From Chrysomallon squamiferum (taxonomy: Eukaryota; Mollusca; Gastropoda; Neomphalida; Peltospiridae), in the NCBI GenBank assembly GCA_012295275.1, contig CM022665.1:22000002-22064001 (forward strand): a stretch of DNA of 64,000 nucleotides, in the 5' to 3' direction. Under the pieces are notes generated by a model. That model was not told the DNA's origin, ran no database searches, and saw only the letters and a program-made list of their open reading frames with translations. Position numbers and translations under genes: made by a program. Position 1 is the stretch's first letter. The number at the start of each line of letters is the position of its first letter. Below are positions 1 through 15,000 of the stretch, in pieces.

Positions 1-38
1 ATTATTTGTAGTCATCAGTTGTGTGTATTTTTATTCAG

Positions 39-542
39 AGATAGCCATTGTTATTGCACCATATCAAGCCACTGGGACAGGTCAGCTATCATTGGAACCA
101 GGAAACTTGATACAAGTGCGACAGAAAAGTCCACGAGGTTGGTGGGAAGGAGAGTTACAAGTCAGTATTTGAGATTTTGATAGATTTCTTTTTATTATTA
201 TTATACATGTTCATTTAGGAAAATATCTTAATTTTTGTAAAAAGTATTCAGTTATAACTCAGAAAGACGGATAAATTTAAAATCCCTCAGGTTATTTTCA
301 AAAGTTAAGCAAAAGGTGTTGAATTGTGTATAGAGAAATATTGAATTGTGTGAACTGAAACCAGTGTATTTTATTTTTGTTATTTTTTATTTTTTCAGGC
401 TCGTGGTCAGAAGAAGCGCATTGGTTGGTTTCCAGCTAATTATGTAAAAATGTTGGGATCATCAAGTGCTAGATCAACACCTTCTGGAGAAACTAATGCC
501 CAGGGTGAGACATCTACTTGTGCAGCACAACAGCTGAGTGTT
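39..542 (+). CDS. ITSN: ITSN SH3D (fourth SH3) exons
   Basis: Two exons, 39-160 and 399-542, encode a complete SH3 domain of the intersectin D type. Visible SH3 features are the ALYDY-equivalent APYQA, the tryptophan pair in RGWWEGEL and the 3-10 helix proline segment GWFPANYV. The first exon opens with the last two bases of a split codon, so the gene continues upstream of the window. A Ser/Thr/Gln-rich linker follows and continues through exon 884-974 towards SH3E. Confidence 0.95.
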
Positions 543-2379
543 GTAAGTAAAAGTGTTCATATTTACAAAATGGTCCCAGTCATTTACATTCACCATTACT
601 TTGGATCTGCACTGATAAATGTGATGACTGTTAAGTTTTAAATGTTAGTTGAAAGTAAATTATTATGATAAAATGTAAAAATATCACTGATTGGAATTAG
701 AATAACTGACTAATTTAAAAAAAAGATTACATTAGTAATTAGTGATGCAATAGTTGATAAAGAAAAGTTTTCAGTAAGAATTTTCTGAAACCAACAAATT
801 ATGCATTCTTGAACTTAATATATATATTTTTAATCACTGCTTATTAAAAACTGTGTTTATAAATGTTTTTATTTAATTCCCAGCAATCTGCAAAACAGCA
901 GACTAGTCGGTCAAACACTCCCCAAAGTCAGAACAGTCATACCCCACAACCATCTATGGCTGAATCAAAATGCAGTAAGTGATTTTTCTATTTGATATCT
1001 ACTGCTGATCTCTTTTCTGGTTGTTTTCTGTCTCAAAAAGATTTATATATTAATATTAATTTTGATATTGGAAAGTTTTCAACAGGAAGTCAAATTCAGC
1101 ATATTCAGCAATTGCTTCATGTAATATGCCATAACAGCTCAGCAAGACTTTTTTTTTGCAGTGCAGAATCTTTTAACATTGATTAAACCATTGGTGGAGG
1201 AAAAAAGGGGGGAAAAAATAAAACATTCTATATAATCTACCTACTATACATAAAAGTATGGGTAATTTTTGCTTGAAAATGAAAAATGTCCAAGGATGCC
1301 AATTGCGTTAATAATTTCTGACTTGATAAAAATAGATATGATGTTTTGTATTAAACTATTGATTTTCACTTTCCCAGTATTGGTGTTGGTCTAGTATTAT
1401 GACTGAATTTGGTCTTAACCATAATTCAGAATTTTGCTCATTGATGGTAATATCCACATTGGTAATGAAAAGCTTAAGATCTATGTTATTAACACATACA
1501 GAGAGTAATATTAACACATAATTGTGATTTCAGTGGAACATGTCATAGCCCTTTATGGCTATGCTGCCCAGAATGATGATGAGCTAACATTCCAAAAAGA
1601 CGCTGTGATACGTGTAATTAATAAGGATAATCCAGATTGGTGGTTTGGAGAAGTTGAAGGTGAAGGACAGACAGGCGTCTTTCCATCCAATTATGTTGCA
1701 CCTTACACCAAAGATTCTCAGGCATCCATTTCCTCCTGTAAGTAGTTGAATATTTTATTTTATTATTATTGTTACTACTTATGAAACGTCCTGATAAATG
1801 TTGCTGTGGCATGAATTGTAAAATTACAGTTAATATGTGATCAGTTTTATACACTGATTTGAACACTACGGCTTAAAACATTTTAATTTTATAATCTGAA
1901 TTGGATCTGGACTGACAAATATGATGAGTTTCAGACAGTAACATAACAATGAGTTTACCAGTAATTAGTTTCTTATCTTGTGGCTTTAAAGTAGATTACC
2001 ATAGCTGTCATTAATTTCAGGTCTGAATAATAGAAAGATGTGTTTCTACCATTATCAGTTTGCATCAATTTATGGGAAAAAGATTTTGAGAGTACCTGTT
2101 GTTTGAATAAACTATAAAAATCAAAATTAAAAATATGTAAACCATTTTCTCTTTTTAAATGTCAGTTCATAATTTTAAGTTTCATTTATATTTCTTTTCT
2201 TCTTTTTTTGCCCTAGGATGATGCCAGTCCAGAACTCGCCAGTGTCTGACAAAACAAAGAGCTGTCACCTTTAAATAAGCAGGGACATTTTTCTGTTCTG
2301 CTATAGCTTCTTTATCATCAGCCATATTTGCATACTTAATAATTGTCTTTCCAAATCTCCTTCAATCTGATTTTTTATT

Positions 2380-2410
<31 letters not shown>

Positions 2411-3759
2411 CTTACATATTTTTTTGGTTTGTGAAGTTTTTAATTCAGAGATGAAAATAAACACTTTTGATAGTTTTTTGGGGGAGAAGGAGAAAGAGAG
2501 AAATCAAATCCCAAATTGTTTTGTTGCTAATACAGTATTGTTTATTCATATTCGCATGGCCTTTCAGCACATATGAATAGTAGCTCACTAACAGTTTTTA
2601 TATACAGTTTATTTAAAGACCTATTAATGCACTTATAAGGTGTTTGATGGTATGTACAGCTGGCCATATTCAGTGAGTAATTCATGTATCTGTAAGCATG
2701 TTCCTATCTAACCATGTAGATGGCACAGTCATGTTGTATTTAGTCACAGTGTTCAGAGATCAGCTTATCAGATCTCAAGATTTTTATCTCAAGGTATAGT
2801 TCATGTGTTGTCATTTAGCTTAGCACCTGTAGTGTATAAGACAAAATAATACGTAGCTATGGATGTTTTTTCTTTATATATTTAGTATATAGATTTTTAA
2901 CATCCATCTTTCATTGATTGTATTCACAGCAATCTTTGGAATGCTTGTTCAGATACAAGAGTATTGTTACAGTAGATGGCACATTCAAAGCTAACTTTGG
3001 CTTTATTTAAACACACACCAAATCAAGAAGTTAAAGTAAAATTTCACTTTTTTTGTTTTTTCTCTTTTTTTTATTTCACGTCATTGTCACTTACTATACA
3101 TTTGTCATTCTCTTACAGATTAATCTTGATATGTAGGAATTGTCTTTTCTTCATAATAATGAAGAAAAGAAAATAAATTCTACCAGATATGATGAAACAT
3201 TTTACTATGGATTGATTATGTGGTTTATTATTTTAATATGAAATTGTCTTTGAGAAAATATAATGACAATACAAAAGTAGTTGGTATTATTTGATCAAGT
3301 TAATCATTTCTTTAATTATTTTTAAAAAAAACAATAATAATAAAAGAGAAAATTTAAATAAATATTATTAAAGTGATTTTTTAAATTAAATATTTGAAAA
3401 ATACAACAATTTTTTGTAATTTATTTATTTATTAAAAACTAGTACCTCTGTCCACAGATGCATTTATTCGTAGAGAATTAACAATATGAACATTTTGTTT
3501 TTTAAATTAAAGGAAAATTAATCTGTAATATTCTTTTAATTTTTTATTTATTTTTTATTTTATTTTAAATAATTATAAAGGTTAAAAAGAAAAATACCTT
3601 GTATGCAAATATGGTTTGTGCATTGGTAATATGCTCTTGAAATGTTGTCAGTAGGTGAAACTGTAGCACATCAAGACAGTCAGACACTGGTGAAATGGAC
3701 ACCATCTTCTTATGTTTGTACTTAAATTTTCTACATTTTTACTGTCACCTTTTTTTTCT

Positions 3760-3791
<32 letters not shown>

Positions 3792-3988
3792 CTGGGTTTT
3801 TTCCAAACAATTTGAGATAGTAACAGTTTTGAATAAAACTATTTGTGTTAGTTTTATTGACACCATTTTCACTTGCATATTACCATGCTGTATTATGGAA
3901 TTGGATACGTGTACAAACTTGAGATTGCTGTATAAATGAATTCAGAAAGTGTAAACATGCAAATTTGTGTTAAATTATTTATGCACTG

Positions 3989-4021
<33 letters not shown>

Positions 4022-7000
4022 GCTAATATTTGTGTCTGATATCATGCAAATGGATGTTGGATATAATATATATATATATGTATGTATATATATGTGTATG
4101 TATATATATATATATATTTAGTGCTGCTTGAAGTGCAATATTCTTTCAAAACTGTGTCATACCTATGAAGTATATGCAAAATTGTCACTGGATACTTATT
4201 TATGTTGTTACTGATGCCTAAGCTATGTTACCTTTTAATTTTGGTTTTGGTTTGTAGTTTAAAAAGTTATTTTCCAGAATGTTTTGGACAGTAGGTTTCT
4301 GTTACGCAGTTGTTGTTTTTTTTTTTTTTTTTTTTTTTATCTTTCACAATTATATGTACATGGAAAACATTACAAACAAATTAACATCACAAATAGGCAT
4401 GGATACCGGTATACATACAAACAAACAAACAACCAACAACAACAAACAAACAAATAAAAAAGTTTTTATTTCTTTAATTTTTACAAGGTTGCATTTATAA
4501 AAATCTTGAGCATATTTATGCATAATTTACATAATTATATTTTATCAGTATTTTGTATGCAGTGGGGAGCAGTCTTTGATGAGCTGAGTTGTATACACAA
4601 ATACTTACGTGTACGTCTTTGATAAAGAACTAAAGCATAAAATGTATGAAAGCAGACGAGAAAATAGAATTCGGTTGTTTCTGATGTGGCCAGTATTGTT
4701 AGTTTTAAGCATAGTAAAAACAAGTATCACACAACCTTTTTATAATGCTTGCAGTGGCCAAATATGTTTTTTTTTTTTTTTTTTTTTTTTGTCTTGTCTT
4801 TTGTATATGTTGATAATGACATAATATTATAATAGTACATGGTATACCTCTGTATTAGTATATATTTTTACTTCTCTTTTATATGCGTCACAAATGATAT
4901 TGTTAGATATAAACTTGTATGTGTAGATATGTTGTACTAGCCCACTCTTTGTTTATTACGGCTAAGTTCCTTATGTTTTCATAAGGAATAATTTGTTGAA
5001 GTTTGTTTTAAATTTATTTTTATTGGACGTTGACACTGGCTTCATATGATCTCTTGTTAATGAAAAATGAGATTCTTAGGAAGTACAATTGAAAAATAGA
5101 GATGTGTATGAAGTATAACTGAAGTATAATAGTTGGTTATTGGTTTATTGTGAATGGTAAACAGGGTCAATTTTAAAAATAAAATGCCACATTTTAGTTT
5201 TTTTCACTTATTTCACATTCCCATCTTTTTGATTTAATATATTGTTACTTGGGGAAAAAATGCTGAAGATTTATTAAACATTGTTAACATTTCCATGGCT
5301 GAAAACCTAGAAATACTTAGAAAATGGTGACACATAACTTTATTACCTTTTGACACACCACAACAAATTTAAAATTAATATGAAGGATGGAGTAATTTGT
5401 TTTTGCATAGACAAGAATACATACCAAATACTAATCACTAAAGCATAGCTTTTTTAATCTTTTTTAATCTTTTTCTTACCGCAACCCCTTATGAGCAACT
5501 CCGTATGACCGATGACCCCCTTTATAATTTTTGATTCAATAATATCAAGGGTTAACATAATTTCATCAACCAAAGACAGTACAAAAGGAATCTATATTCA
5601 CTATGATGGGTCCCAAATCTATCTATCTATTCCACAGAAGTTGAAAGAAGCTGAAATATATCTTGCAACCCCCAGAAAAAAGGCTACTGACCTCTCTGGG
5701 GTTCACGATCCCCTGGTTGAAAACCTATCAACTAAAGAATTCCCAAATGATCTCTCTGGTAGAATAGTCAAATTTTATTTTATTATTATCATCATTATTA
5801 TATTATTATTATTATTATTATTATTTTTAATAGCTTGTTAAAACACACTAATAACTATTGTTACATCAAAAACATCTTAAATTCACATTTGTTTTTCAGT
5901 TTGACAGTTCATGCTCAAAGAGTTCAGTAAAGATATGTTTGATAAGAAAATATAATACGTTTGACATAGCATCTGACTGTTCTTCAAAACCAAACCCCTC
6001 CAAAAAAGATTTAAAACCCCTCAAAACAACCGAAATCAAATTTAACCAAAAAATAATAAATAAAAAGTAGTAATAATAATAATAAACCCACCAAAGTAAA
6101 TCAGAAAATCTATTGTACTAACAATGTTAATATTTTCCAAATCACCTAACTATAAAAAACATTGAGATCTGCCAGTGATTAATACTAACATTAAAATATG
6201 TAAACATGATGGTTTTGAACACTTAATGTAACTTGATAGCTTTTGTTAATAAAATTTAAATGAGGAATTGTAAGTCTTTGTGACAGTTGCTAAATATCAC
6301 TTCAAATTTATTTCATATTTGTGTTAAGTTAGTTTTGTTTTTTTGTTACATTTGTTTTTAATATTTGGATTTTTTGGTAAGGTTTTTCTTAGATACAATT
6401 GTTTCACTGCTAACTGTTTTTCTTCTTCTTTTTTTTAATCTTTTTTATGTACACTTTAGTCTTCCTTAAGTATATAAAGTTTTAAGTCTGAACTGGTTTT
6501 CACTGCCTGAAGCTTGGTTAAATTTAGTTTTAAAGTTCTGTAGTCATTTTTTTTAGTAAATTGATTTTTTGTTATGATTATTTAAATGTATTATATCTGA
6601 TTATACAAGCTGCACTATACTGTATTTTGTTCTAAATACGGTTGTTGGTTGTCATGGACTTCTGACTGAATTAATACTCATAAAATGCACACAATCAAAT
6701 TTCATTTTATATTTACTGTTTGTTTCAGGGTATATGCAAGTACTAGTAAACTAAAAATAATATATATTTATATATATATATTTGTGGTCGATTTCTACTG
6801 GGAAATTGTAATAAGTTTTTATAAGTTACAAACTTCAAATAATTATGGATATATGATTTTTGAGACCTCAAAAGATTTGTTTGAATGAAATGATATTACT
6901 TGAAATAATATAATTTATATTCTGCAATATATTAACCAGGTTGGTTTTTGTCTTTTTTGGGGTCTTTTTTTTTTTTTTTTTGTATTTTCTTTAACTTGTT

Positions 7001-8441
7001 CAAAAAAGTATAAAAATTGATTTCATTACTAAATATTTATATTTAATAACCAGTTCACATCAATCTTTACATCATCGTTGTGGTTTTTCTTAAATATTTG
7101 TTTAAAAGTGCTTTTTCTTGCAGCTGCTGTCTTGAATTTTTAAATTCATTAAACATGAAAATAATAATTAAAAAAAGCATTTATTATTATTGATGCTTTT
7201 CCTTTTGAACATTATTATTGCTTGCATGGACATTTGTTCTGTGAGAAAGATACAAGTTTTAATTTTACACTTGTGTTATTTGACAATTTTGAAAAATGCT
7301 TCTGTCTGTTAACAGTTAAACATGGTTTCCACAGGTCCTTGTAAGCCATAAAAGTTCAAGATTTGAAAGTTGCCAAATACTTTAATAACCTTAAATTTCA
7401 TGGGAAAAGTTCAAAAATCAATGAAAACAAAAGACATGTTTTAGTATTCACCACTGTTCTGTTCTTTATTTTCCTCACACCAGAATTTTCTGGTGACAGC
7501 ACCCAGCAATAATAATCATTATGGATACTTTAAATCATACCTGACACTACTGTATATGCATCAAACTAATCATTATTTCACCTGAGAAGTTCATGAAATT
7601 GTGAATCTGGTCCTTAAAAGTACTCAAAAAGTCCATAAATTTCTACTGAAGTTTTGTCTGGGAACCATATAAAGCTTGTATGAGAATATGTGTTTAGTGT
7701 TGGTGTTTATGTAAGTTTAGTTTGAGATATAAGTAGATATTGTCTTGTTATATATCATTAGTTCACTCAGTGTAACAGCTGGTTAAAAGATGTGATATCT
7801 GAACCTACCAGACAGAAGACCAATATGTCACTGAGACCAGTATTTTACATTTAGGAAAAACCAGATGTAAAGATGTGTATTCTGTAACAGAATTATTGGT
7901 ATAGTAATAAATCGCACACTTAGCTTTAGCATATGTATTACAATGTATCAGTTTAGTTTAAGGTATTGTGTATGATTCTGATTGGGCATGTACTGTGATA
8001 AAAGGATGGTGTTTTCAATCACAACTTCAGCCTTTGAACTGTATACGAATCAATGTTAATTGATGTACTGTATAGAAGTATGTAGTTTTTACATATTCAG
8101 GAGATAAATGTGTTTAGAAGGTTTTTATTTTAAAAAATCATGTCTTGTAAGAAGTTCATTTTACAAATTAGGGGGAAAAAATGAGTAACAGTAATAATAA
8201 CAAATTAATTGCTTATTTAGCCTGTTTTTGTTTTTAGTTATTTAGATATTATTATAAATTTTTTTTTTTTCAATTCACAGATAGACAGATGGATTGTGTG
8301 TCTGCTTTATTTATTTCAGAGTAATTAATACAGATTCTGAACCATTTATCTGACAAGCTTAGATCTGAAGGATTTCTGAATTTCTGGATACAGGCTAAAT
8401 CATAACTTAATACTTGTATATGCATCAAACCAATCATTACT

Positions 8442-8478
<37 letters not shown>

Positions 8479-9015
8479 AACAATAAAAAGTAAAGAATGA
8501 AACTATTCATCACACACAGATTAATACTCTTCTAAAGCAGTATCTGTCTGATAGTTACGAATTCACTTAAAAATCTTAAAATACCTAAACAAGAAAACAC
8601 TTTTCACTAGCTAGTCTTCTGGACATGATAATAAATGAAAATGAGAGTAAACCGAAATGAAAAATTAACTTATTGTGAGAGGATCACCTGTATAGACCAA
8701 CAGCACACTTGAACTGGCATCACACAAACTAAAATAATGTGTGCCTAATCCAAAAGTAGCGAGTTTAAAAAATACCTGGTTTTGAGGATTTTCAGGATTT
8801 CTGAAGCCAGATAAATGGTTCAGTACTTGTAAGAACATTTTCATTGAAATTAATCATTTTTTGTAATTTTCTTTTTTTTACATTTTATTTCTTTAATTTT
8901 GGCTCCATTTGAGGTTAATATTTTAGTTAGCTGAAAGGTCATAATCAGAATTTGTTTTTATGTTTTTGTTTTGTGGAGGGGAGAGTTTGTAATAAAATAT
9001 TTATTTAGCTACATA

Positions 9016-9067
<52 letters not shown>

Positions 9068-12000
9068 GTATATATATATATATATACATACACATAGATC
9101 TATATACATGTATAAGGAGTGTATTTTGCTTCCCTAGCCATATAGTGGCCAGTTTTCAGCTACTTTGTGTATGCAAACAGTAACATATTGTAATAAATCA
9201 ATTAAAATATTGATGTCTTGTTTGTGTGTCTGTGAAGAAAAAATAATTTATATTTTGTTTAATATGATGTTGTTGTTTTTTTAAATTCCATGTACATTTG
9301 AGAAGGTTATCCCTAACATGTTAAAGTACAATAATGTCATAAGAATATATCTTTTTGATCAGAAATTCAGAAAAAATGTTCATGAATCCTTAAAATCAGA
9401 AAAATTAAAATGAAATACATTTTATTAATATGAATATTGTTATCTGCTAAAATCCAAACATCAAACTGTTTTCAACATCTCTTTGTTATCATCTTTTGTT
9501 ATTAATTTTTTTAAATCCATGTACATAGTTATTAGCTCGTTTTTAAAGATTACTGGATCTGATAAATAATTTTCTAATTACTGTCTTATCAGAATGTCAG
9601 GAATTTGTAATAAATATTATTAAATATTAAAGTAATTTGAAGAGAAATAAATAGTACAGCTATAACAATATATTTAAGATTTGTGTCGGGTGTCTTTGTT
9701 AATATAATACCCTTTTAAGTTGAGATCATGGAGGCAGTTTGATAAATTATATTTAAAATTCTTTCACTCTTTCTTGTTCACAACCAGTGACATAATCTCT
9801 CAGTATATTCATGTGTGTCAAGAGAGGGTATTATTGTTTATAACTGCAGTGGATATATGTTTTTAACTTTTTACAAGATTTGATTTCAACAGGTTTTTTT
9901 CAGCATCTGAACTCTGCATTTGTTACATCCAGTAAGCAAACCGTCATAAATAAGATTTTGCATCATGCTTCTTATGACGTACTAAGACCGTTTGATGAAA
10001 TGTAAATTACAAATATTCTTACTCTTATTCTGTTTGCAAAAATGAGTTGTTTTCTTAATAAAAGAATAACTGAATCAAAAGAAATATAACCAAGATCCAA
10101 TATAACTGAGTGAAAAATAAAAAATAAAACAATTTGTTCCGATTTTAAATTAATGCTGACGTCCAGATGAAGCTACATTAAAGATCTACATTAATACATT
10201 TTTAAACTCAGTTGGAGATAGATTGTAGAACAGATAATGAAGTCGAAGGTTGATTGAAGAATTGCTCTACTCAGCGGTTGAGGATCAGCTGATGGATTAC
10301 TGAAGAACTGTAAACCTCAATTACTGTTGATTAAATAAAAGATTATCATCAGCTGGAAGTACGTATATCAAAGAACTGCTGGTCAGTTCAAATTAAGACG
10401 AAACTGCTGTAGGTATTATCAGTGTGATGTCATTTTTGTGTTGAGATTAATTTAAACTTTGGTATTTTAATTTATTTTTTTCCCCAGCAACAACAGAAGA
10501 CAAAAATCGACAGAATTACATCCATGAGTTGATCAACACGGAAGAAACATATATGGCTGACATGTCCATTGCAAGCAAGGTATTTTTATAAAAAGAATTT
10601 AGGAACATTTATCTCATTTTTGTTTTAAAATTAAAATAATAAAAAGCTGGTTTTCGTATATATAAAAAACCGTATCTGTATTTTATTTTTGGTACATTTG
10701 ACATTTTGTTTCATTTACAGGCTTTTAAAGAACCTTTGAAGGAATCTAAAGTACTATCTGAAGAAGAACTGCAACAAATATTTGTAAACTGGAATGATCT
10801 TATTATTTGCAATATGAAATTACTTAAGTATGTATTGTATAAAATTGTCACAAATCAGAGCTTTATGAAAATTGCAAAATAATATAGTAATTTAACAGAT
10901 TTAATTGCAGTAATCATGTAGAATAGAATTTAATGATACAACAATTCATCATTTGGAGCTTTTAAAATATTTATTAATTTTTTGTTCAATAATATTTTTG
11001 GTAATGTTACTGGTAAAGTCAGTGTTAATTAATGTTTAACTGGTAATGTGTATGTATTGATATTTAATTTTAATTTATCTTCATGACGTACTTCAAATGT
11101 CCTCTTTAGACATTACAATATTATTGAATAAACTGATAATTGAAAAACCTGTTTTTCATTTCTGCATTACAGTGCTCTGAAGGTGAGGAAGAAGATGTCT
11201 GGCAAAGGCAAACCAATTCATGGGGTTGGAGACATTTTGTGTGAGAATGTGAGTCTCTTAAATAATTTCATTAGGTTGATGTGAAAAATCAAGACATGTT
11301 TAAAATTAACATGAATAAATCGATAAATGAGTTAGTAATTAAGCAAATAAAAAATCTGGAAAATAAATATTTTTTTAATGATTTCTTATATCTGACTAAA
11401 TAAAACTGAGTGAATTAAGGAAATATTAAATTTGTAAACTATATTTGTTGTGTGTTTGTGTGTGTATGAGCATGTGCATGAGCATGTGCAAGTGAATGTA
11501 TGTCTGTATGTGTGTATATTTAGACAGATACATAGGTGTATAGAATTTATTTATCTGTATATCTAATAGAAAAAAAAAGACTGATTAATTCAAGAGATAA
11601 AGACTGTTACAATCAAATAAATATCGTCTGTGTTTTATATTGTAGTTGCCACATTTGACACCATATGTACGCTTCTGTAGTTGTCAGCTTTCAGCTGCAG
11701 CTCTGTTACAGCACAAATCAGAAAGTAGTCCTGAATTTGTAGAAGTCCATAGGGTGAGGATGTTATCAATACTAGCTTAGTTGTAGTGTTTATCTTTAGA
11801 TATTTTCATTTCAAAAATTCACTTACAGTAGAATGTTGATTATTCAGTAGGTCACTGTTTGGATAAATGAAATATTGATGGATGAGCATTGCATTAAAGA
11901 ACAGAAATTTAAATAATTAAAAATCATTTAAAACTTAAAAGTTTACAAAATGTTTACTTATTTTCTAACATTTACAAAAAAAATAAAAATAAATTTATTA

Positions 12001-15000
12001 ATGTTAATTTATTTGGTAAATTTATACTAGTTTTGAAATGAAAAACAATTTTCTTTTTTTTTTCCCCCCAGAAATGTATGCAAGATCCAAGGACCAAGAA
12101 TATGCCATTAAGTAGCTTTCTTCTGAAGCCTATGCAGAGAATAACAAAATATCCACTTATGATAAAAGAGGTACGTTAGAGCAGTAACCATTAAAAAGAT
12201 TATGTATTGGATAATACCTATTTTCAGGTTAAAGTATAAATTTATGACTAATGGATTTGCCATGAATTTTTTTTTATTACTAACCTGATATTTTATTTTT
12301 ATTTGAATTTGGTGTTATTACCTTACTTTATCGCCTAATTAGTAGTTAAATTAATATATAATTACTCTGATCATCTATTTCTTACTTAAATAATATTTTC
12401 CAAAATTAAAATTTTGTATTGTTTTAGACATACCAAATACATATGTTTTTTCTTCTTTTTTTGCAATAATGTTTTCTAGATTCTAAAATATACACCAGAA
12501 GACCATCCAGACAGACAGAATCTGGTGGATGCACTGGCTAAAGCTGAGGAACTATGTAACCAGGTCAATGAGGGAGTGCGAGAAAAAGAGAATTCAGATC
12601 GTTTAGAATGGATTCAGACACATGTACAGTGTGATGGACTGCCTGAGGTATATATTTATTACAATCACAATTTTTCTCTGTATGTAAATATTCTCTTTAT
12701 GCCTGTACTTTCTGTGTGTGTCCTGTGTGTTGATGTCATTTAGATTAGATGTGTATTTTGTGTTGCCCGAGTTACCTGTACATCCATTATGATTTTATAC
12801 CTTGTATATGTTTTTGTAAATTGATATCTTTAACTGATGGGAATGGTAGATTTGAGTCATATCTTTATGTATCTTTCTGTACTGAAAAGTTGATCTTGAT
12901 ATTTATTTGTATTAGAGTGTATTAGTGTATATGGGAAAAGGGAGTTACAGGATAGAGAGGGAGCAAGAGAGCAAGAAAGAAAAGCAAATAAGGGAGGGAG
13001 TGAGTGTAAGGGTAGAATGTTGGAATATCTATTAAACATTGCATGGACGTCTTTTAATTTGCTGTTTCTCTTTTTCAGAAAATTATATTTAATTCTGTCA
13101 CCAACTGCCTTGGTCCCAGAAAATTGTTGCATACAGGAGTGTTATTTAAGGTAAATGCATCTCAGTAATTATCATCAGAATAATGTAAATTCAGTGTTAC
13201 ATTTAATAATCCATCATAATTATTATTTAGATAGTTTAGGTTTTCAAATACAAAGTGAAATAAAGTATGCTTTAGTCATATTTTATTATATCTTATTCCT
13301 GTATTGATTTATTTAAACTGTACATTGAGTTCCTTCATGTGTGGCTATGTATGTTTGTGTATGCATGCATGAGTTTCTTCATTTCTTTGTATATTAACTT
13401 GAACATAACAAATGCTATCTGTTTAAATAAATGTTTGAAATTTGTCACAGGTACAATTGTATTGTAATAATATTCTGTTTGATTTGTTGCTAAGTGTATT
13501 CATTTGTATTTGTTATAACAACAACAACAACAATAACAAAATAATTATAATCTAATATTAATAGAGTTTTATTGGGGTTTTTCAGGTGAAGAGTAACAAA
13601 GAGTTGTTAGGTATTTTGTTCAATGATTTTCTACTGCTGACTCAGCCATCTCGACCTCTTGGTACTAACACATCAATGAGATACATTTTTGACCCAAAGA
13701 GCAGTCTTACCTTCAAAATGTATAAAAATGTGAGCTTGATTTGATATCTAATAAATAAATGAACCGATTAAAATGAACTGATTGTAAAACATAGTACAAA
13801 AAGGTATTGGTAAAACAAAAATAATTTTAAAAAAAGTATTAAAAATCCCCAAAACATCAAAGAAACAACACAAAAAGACACCATCAGTGTATAGTATAAA
13901 AATTAGAAATACAAAAAAGAAAAACTTCTAAAAAGGTTCTTAAAAGATTTCTTTTAACTCTTTAATACATGGAAATAAGAAATAATTTATCTGAAGTGTA
14001 TTTTAATTATGCACATAGGCTGAAATAAATTTTACATATTTTGTTTTTGCTTATAAATATAAAGTATGATAATAATGAAAAAATGAAAAAATATTTGTCA
14101 GCCATTTTCACTCCTTGATTATGAAATATCACTTAAAGAATTATAATGCTATTTTATGAATCTATTGTTCTCTGTGCAACTATCTGGAAATTGCAGTTTT
14201 CCATGCAGGTAGTTAACCATTGTTATTTTTCTTAAAGCCTATTGTTCTGAATGAAGTAATAATTATCAAGCCAACAGAGGAAGACTCCGATCCTTGTCAG
14301 TTTCAGATTCGTCATGACTTTGACAGAGTACATAACCTCAGAGCTCTGAATGAGACAGAGAAGTCAGTATTTTACAGTTTTATATAATAGATCTGTCCAG
14401 CACTTGAAATTACTTAGAAAATTTAGTTTTGCCATGCGTTATATTCAATATATTTTATATTTTGGAATAAGAAGCAAGTTAATGTTAAAATATACACATT
14501 TTAAATTCAAAACATGTCGTTTAAGGTGAAACATAGTTTTGATTACTTTTTTATTTAATGAGCCACATTTCATAAATAACTGGTTTCCAAATATTGGGCC
14601 ATATTTTATGGGCTTCAGTGGATAATACAAGAACACATCCTTCCACATAGAAGTGATGTTTGTCATTTTTGGGGGGAACGTAGTGTGTTGCTTGGAGAAT
14701 GTTGCTATTAAATTTTGTTCCTTACGAGGTTCAATTACCTTATTATTTGATTTTGGATATTGTAAAGTAAAAAAGTGTTCATTGTTTGTAAATATTATTA
14801 TTATTATACATACTTTATTTATTATTATTTTTAACTTTTTTTTTTTTTGCTTGTTGTAGAGATTTATGGATTAGGCAGATAGAAACAGCATCAAGGCATT
14901 ATTTAGAAACAGAAAAACGCAAGCGAGAACGTGCTCATTCCAGTAAGTTGTCTTTTTCTTGTTGTTTTATCTTTACTGAGCAAAGCATTTAATTTCTTAA

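Noticed and set aside
5512-5841. 109-codon + strand ORF in the ITSN intron
   Set aside because: It overlaps a probable hAT relic and ends in an ATT simple repeat; no acceptable splice sites link it to ITSN.
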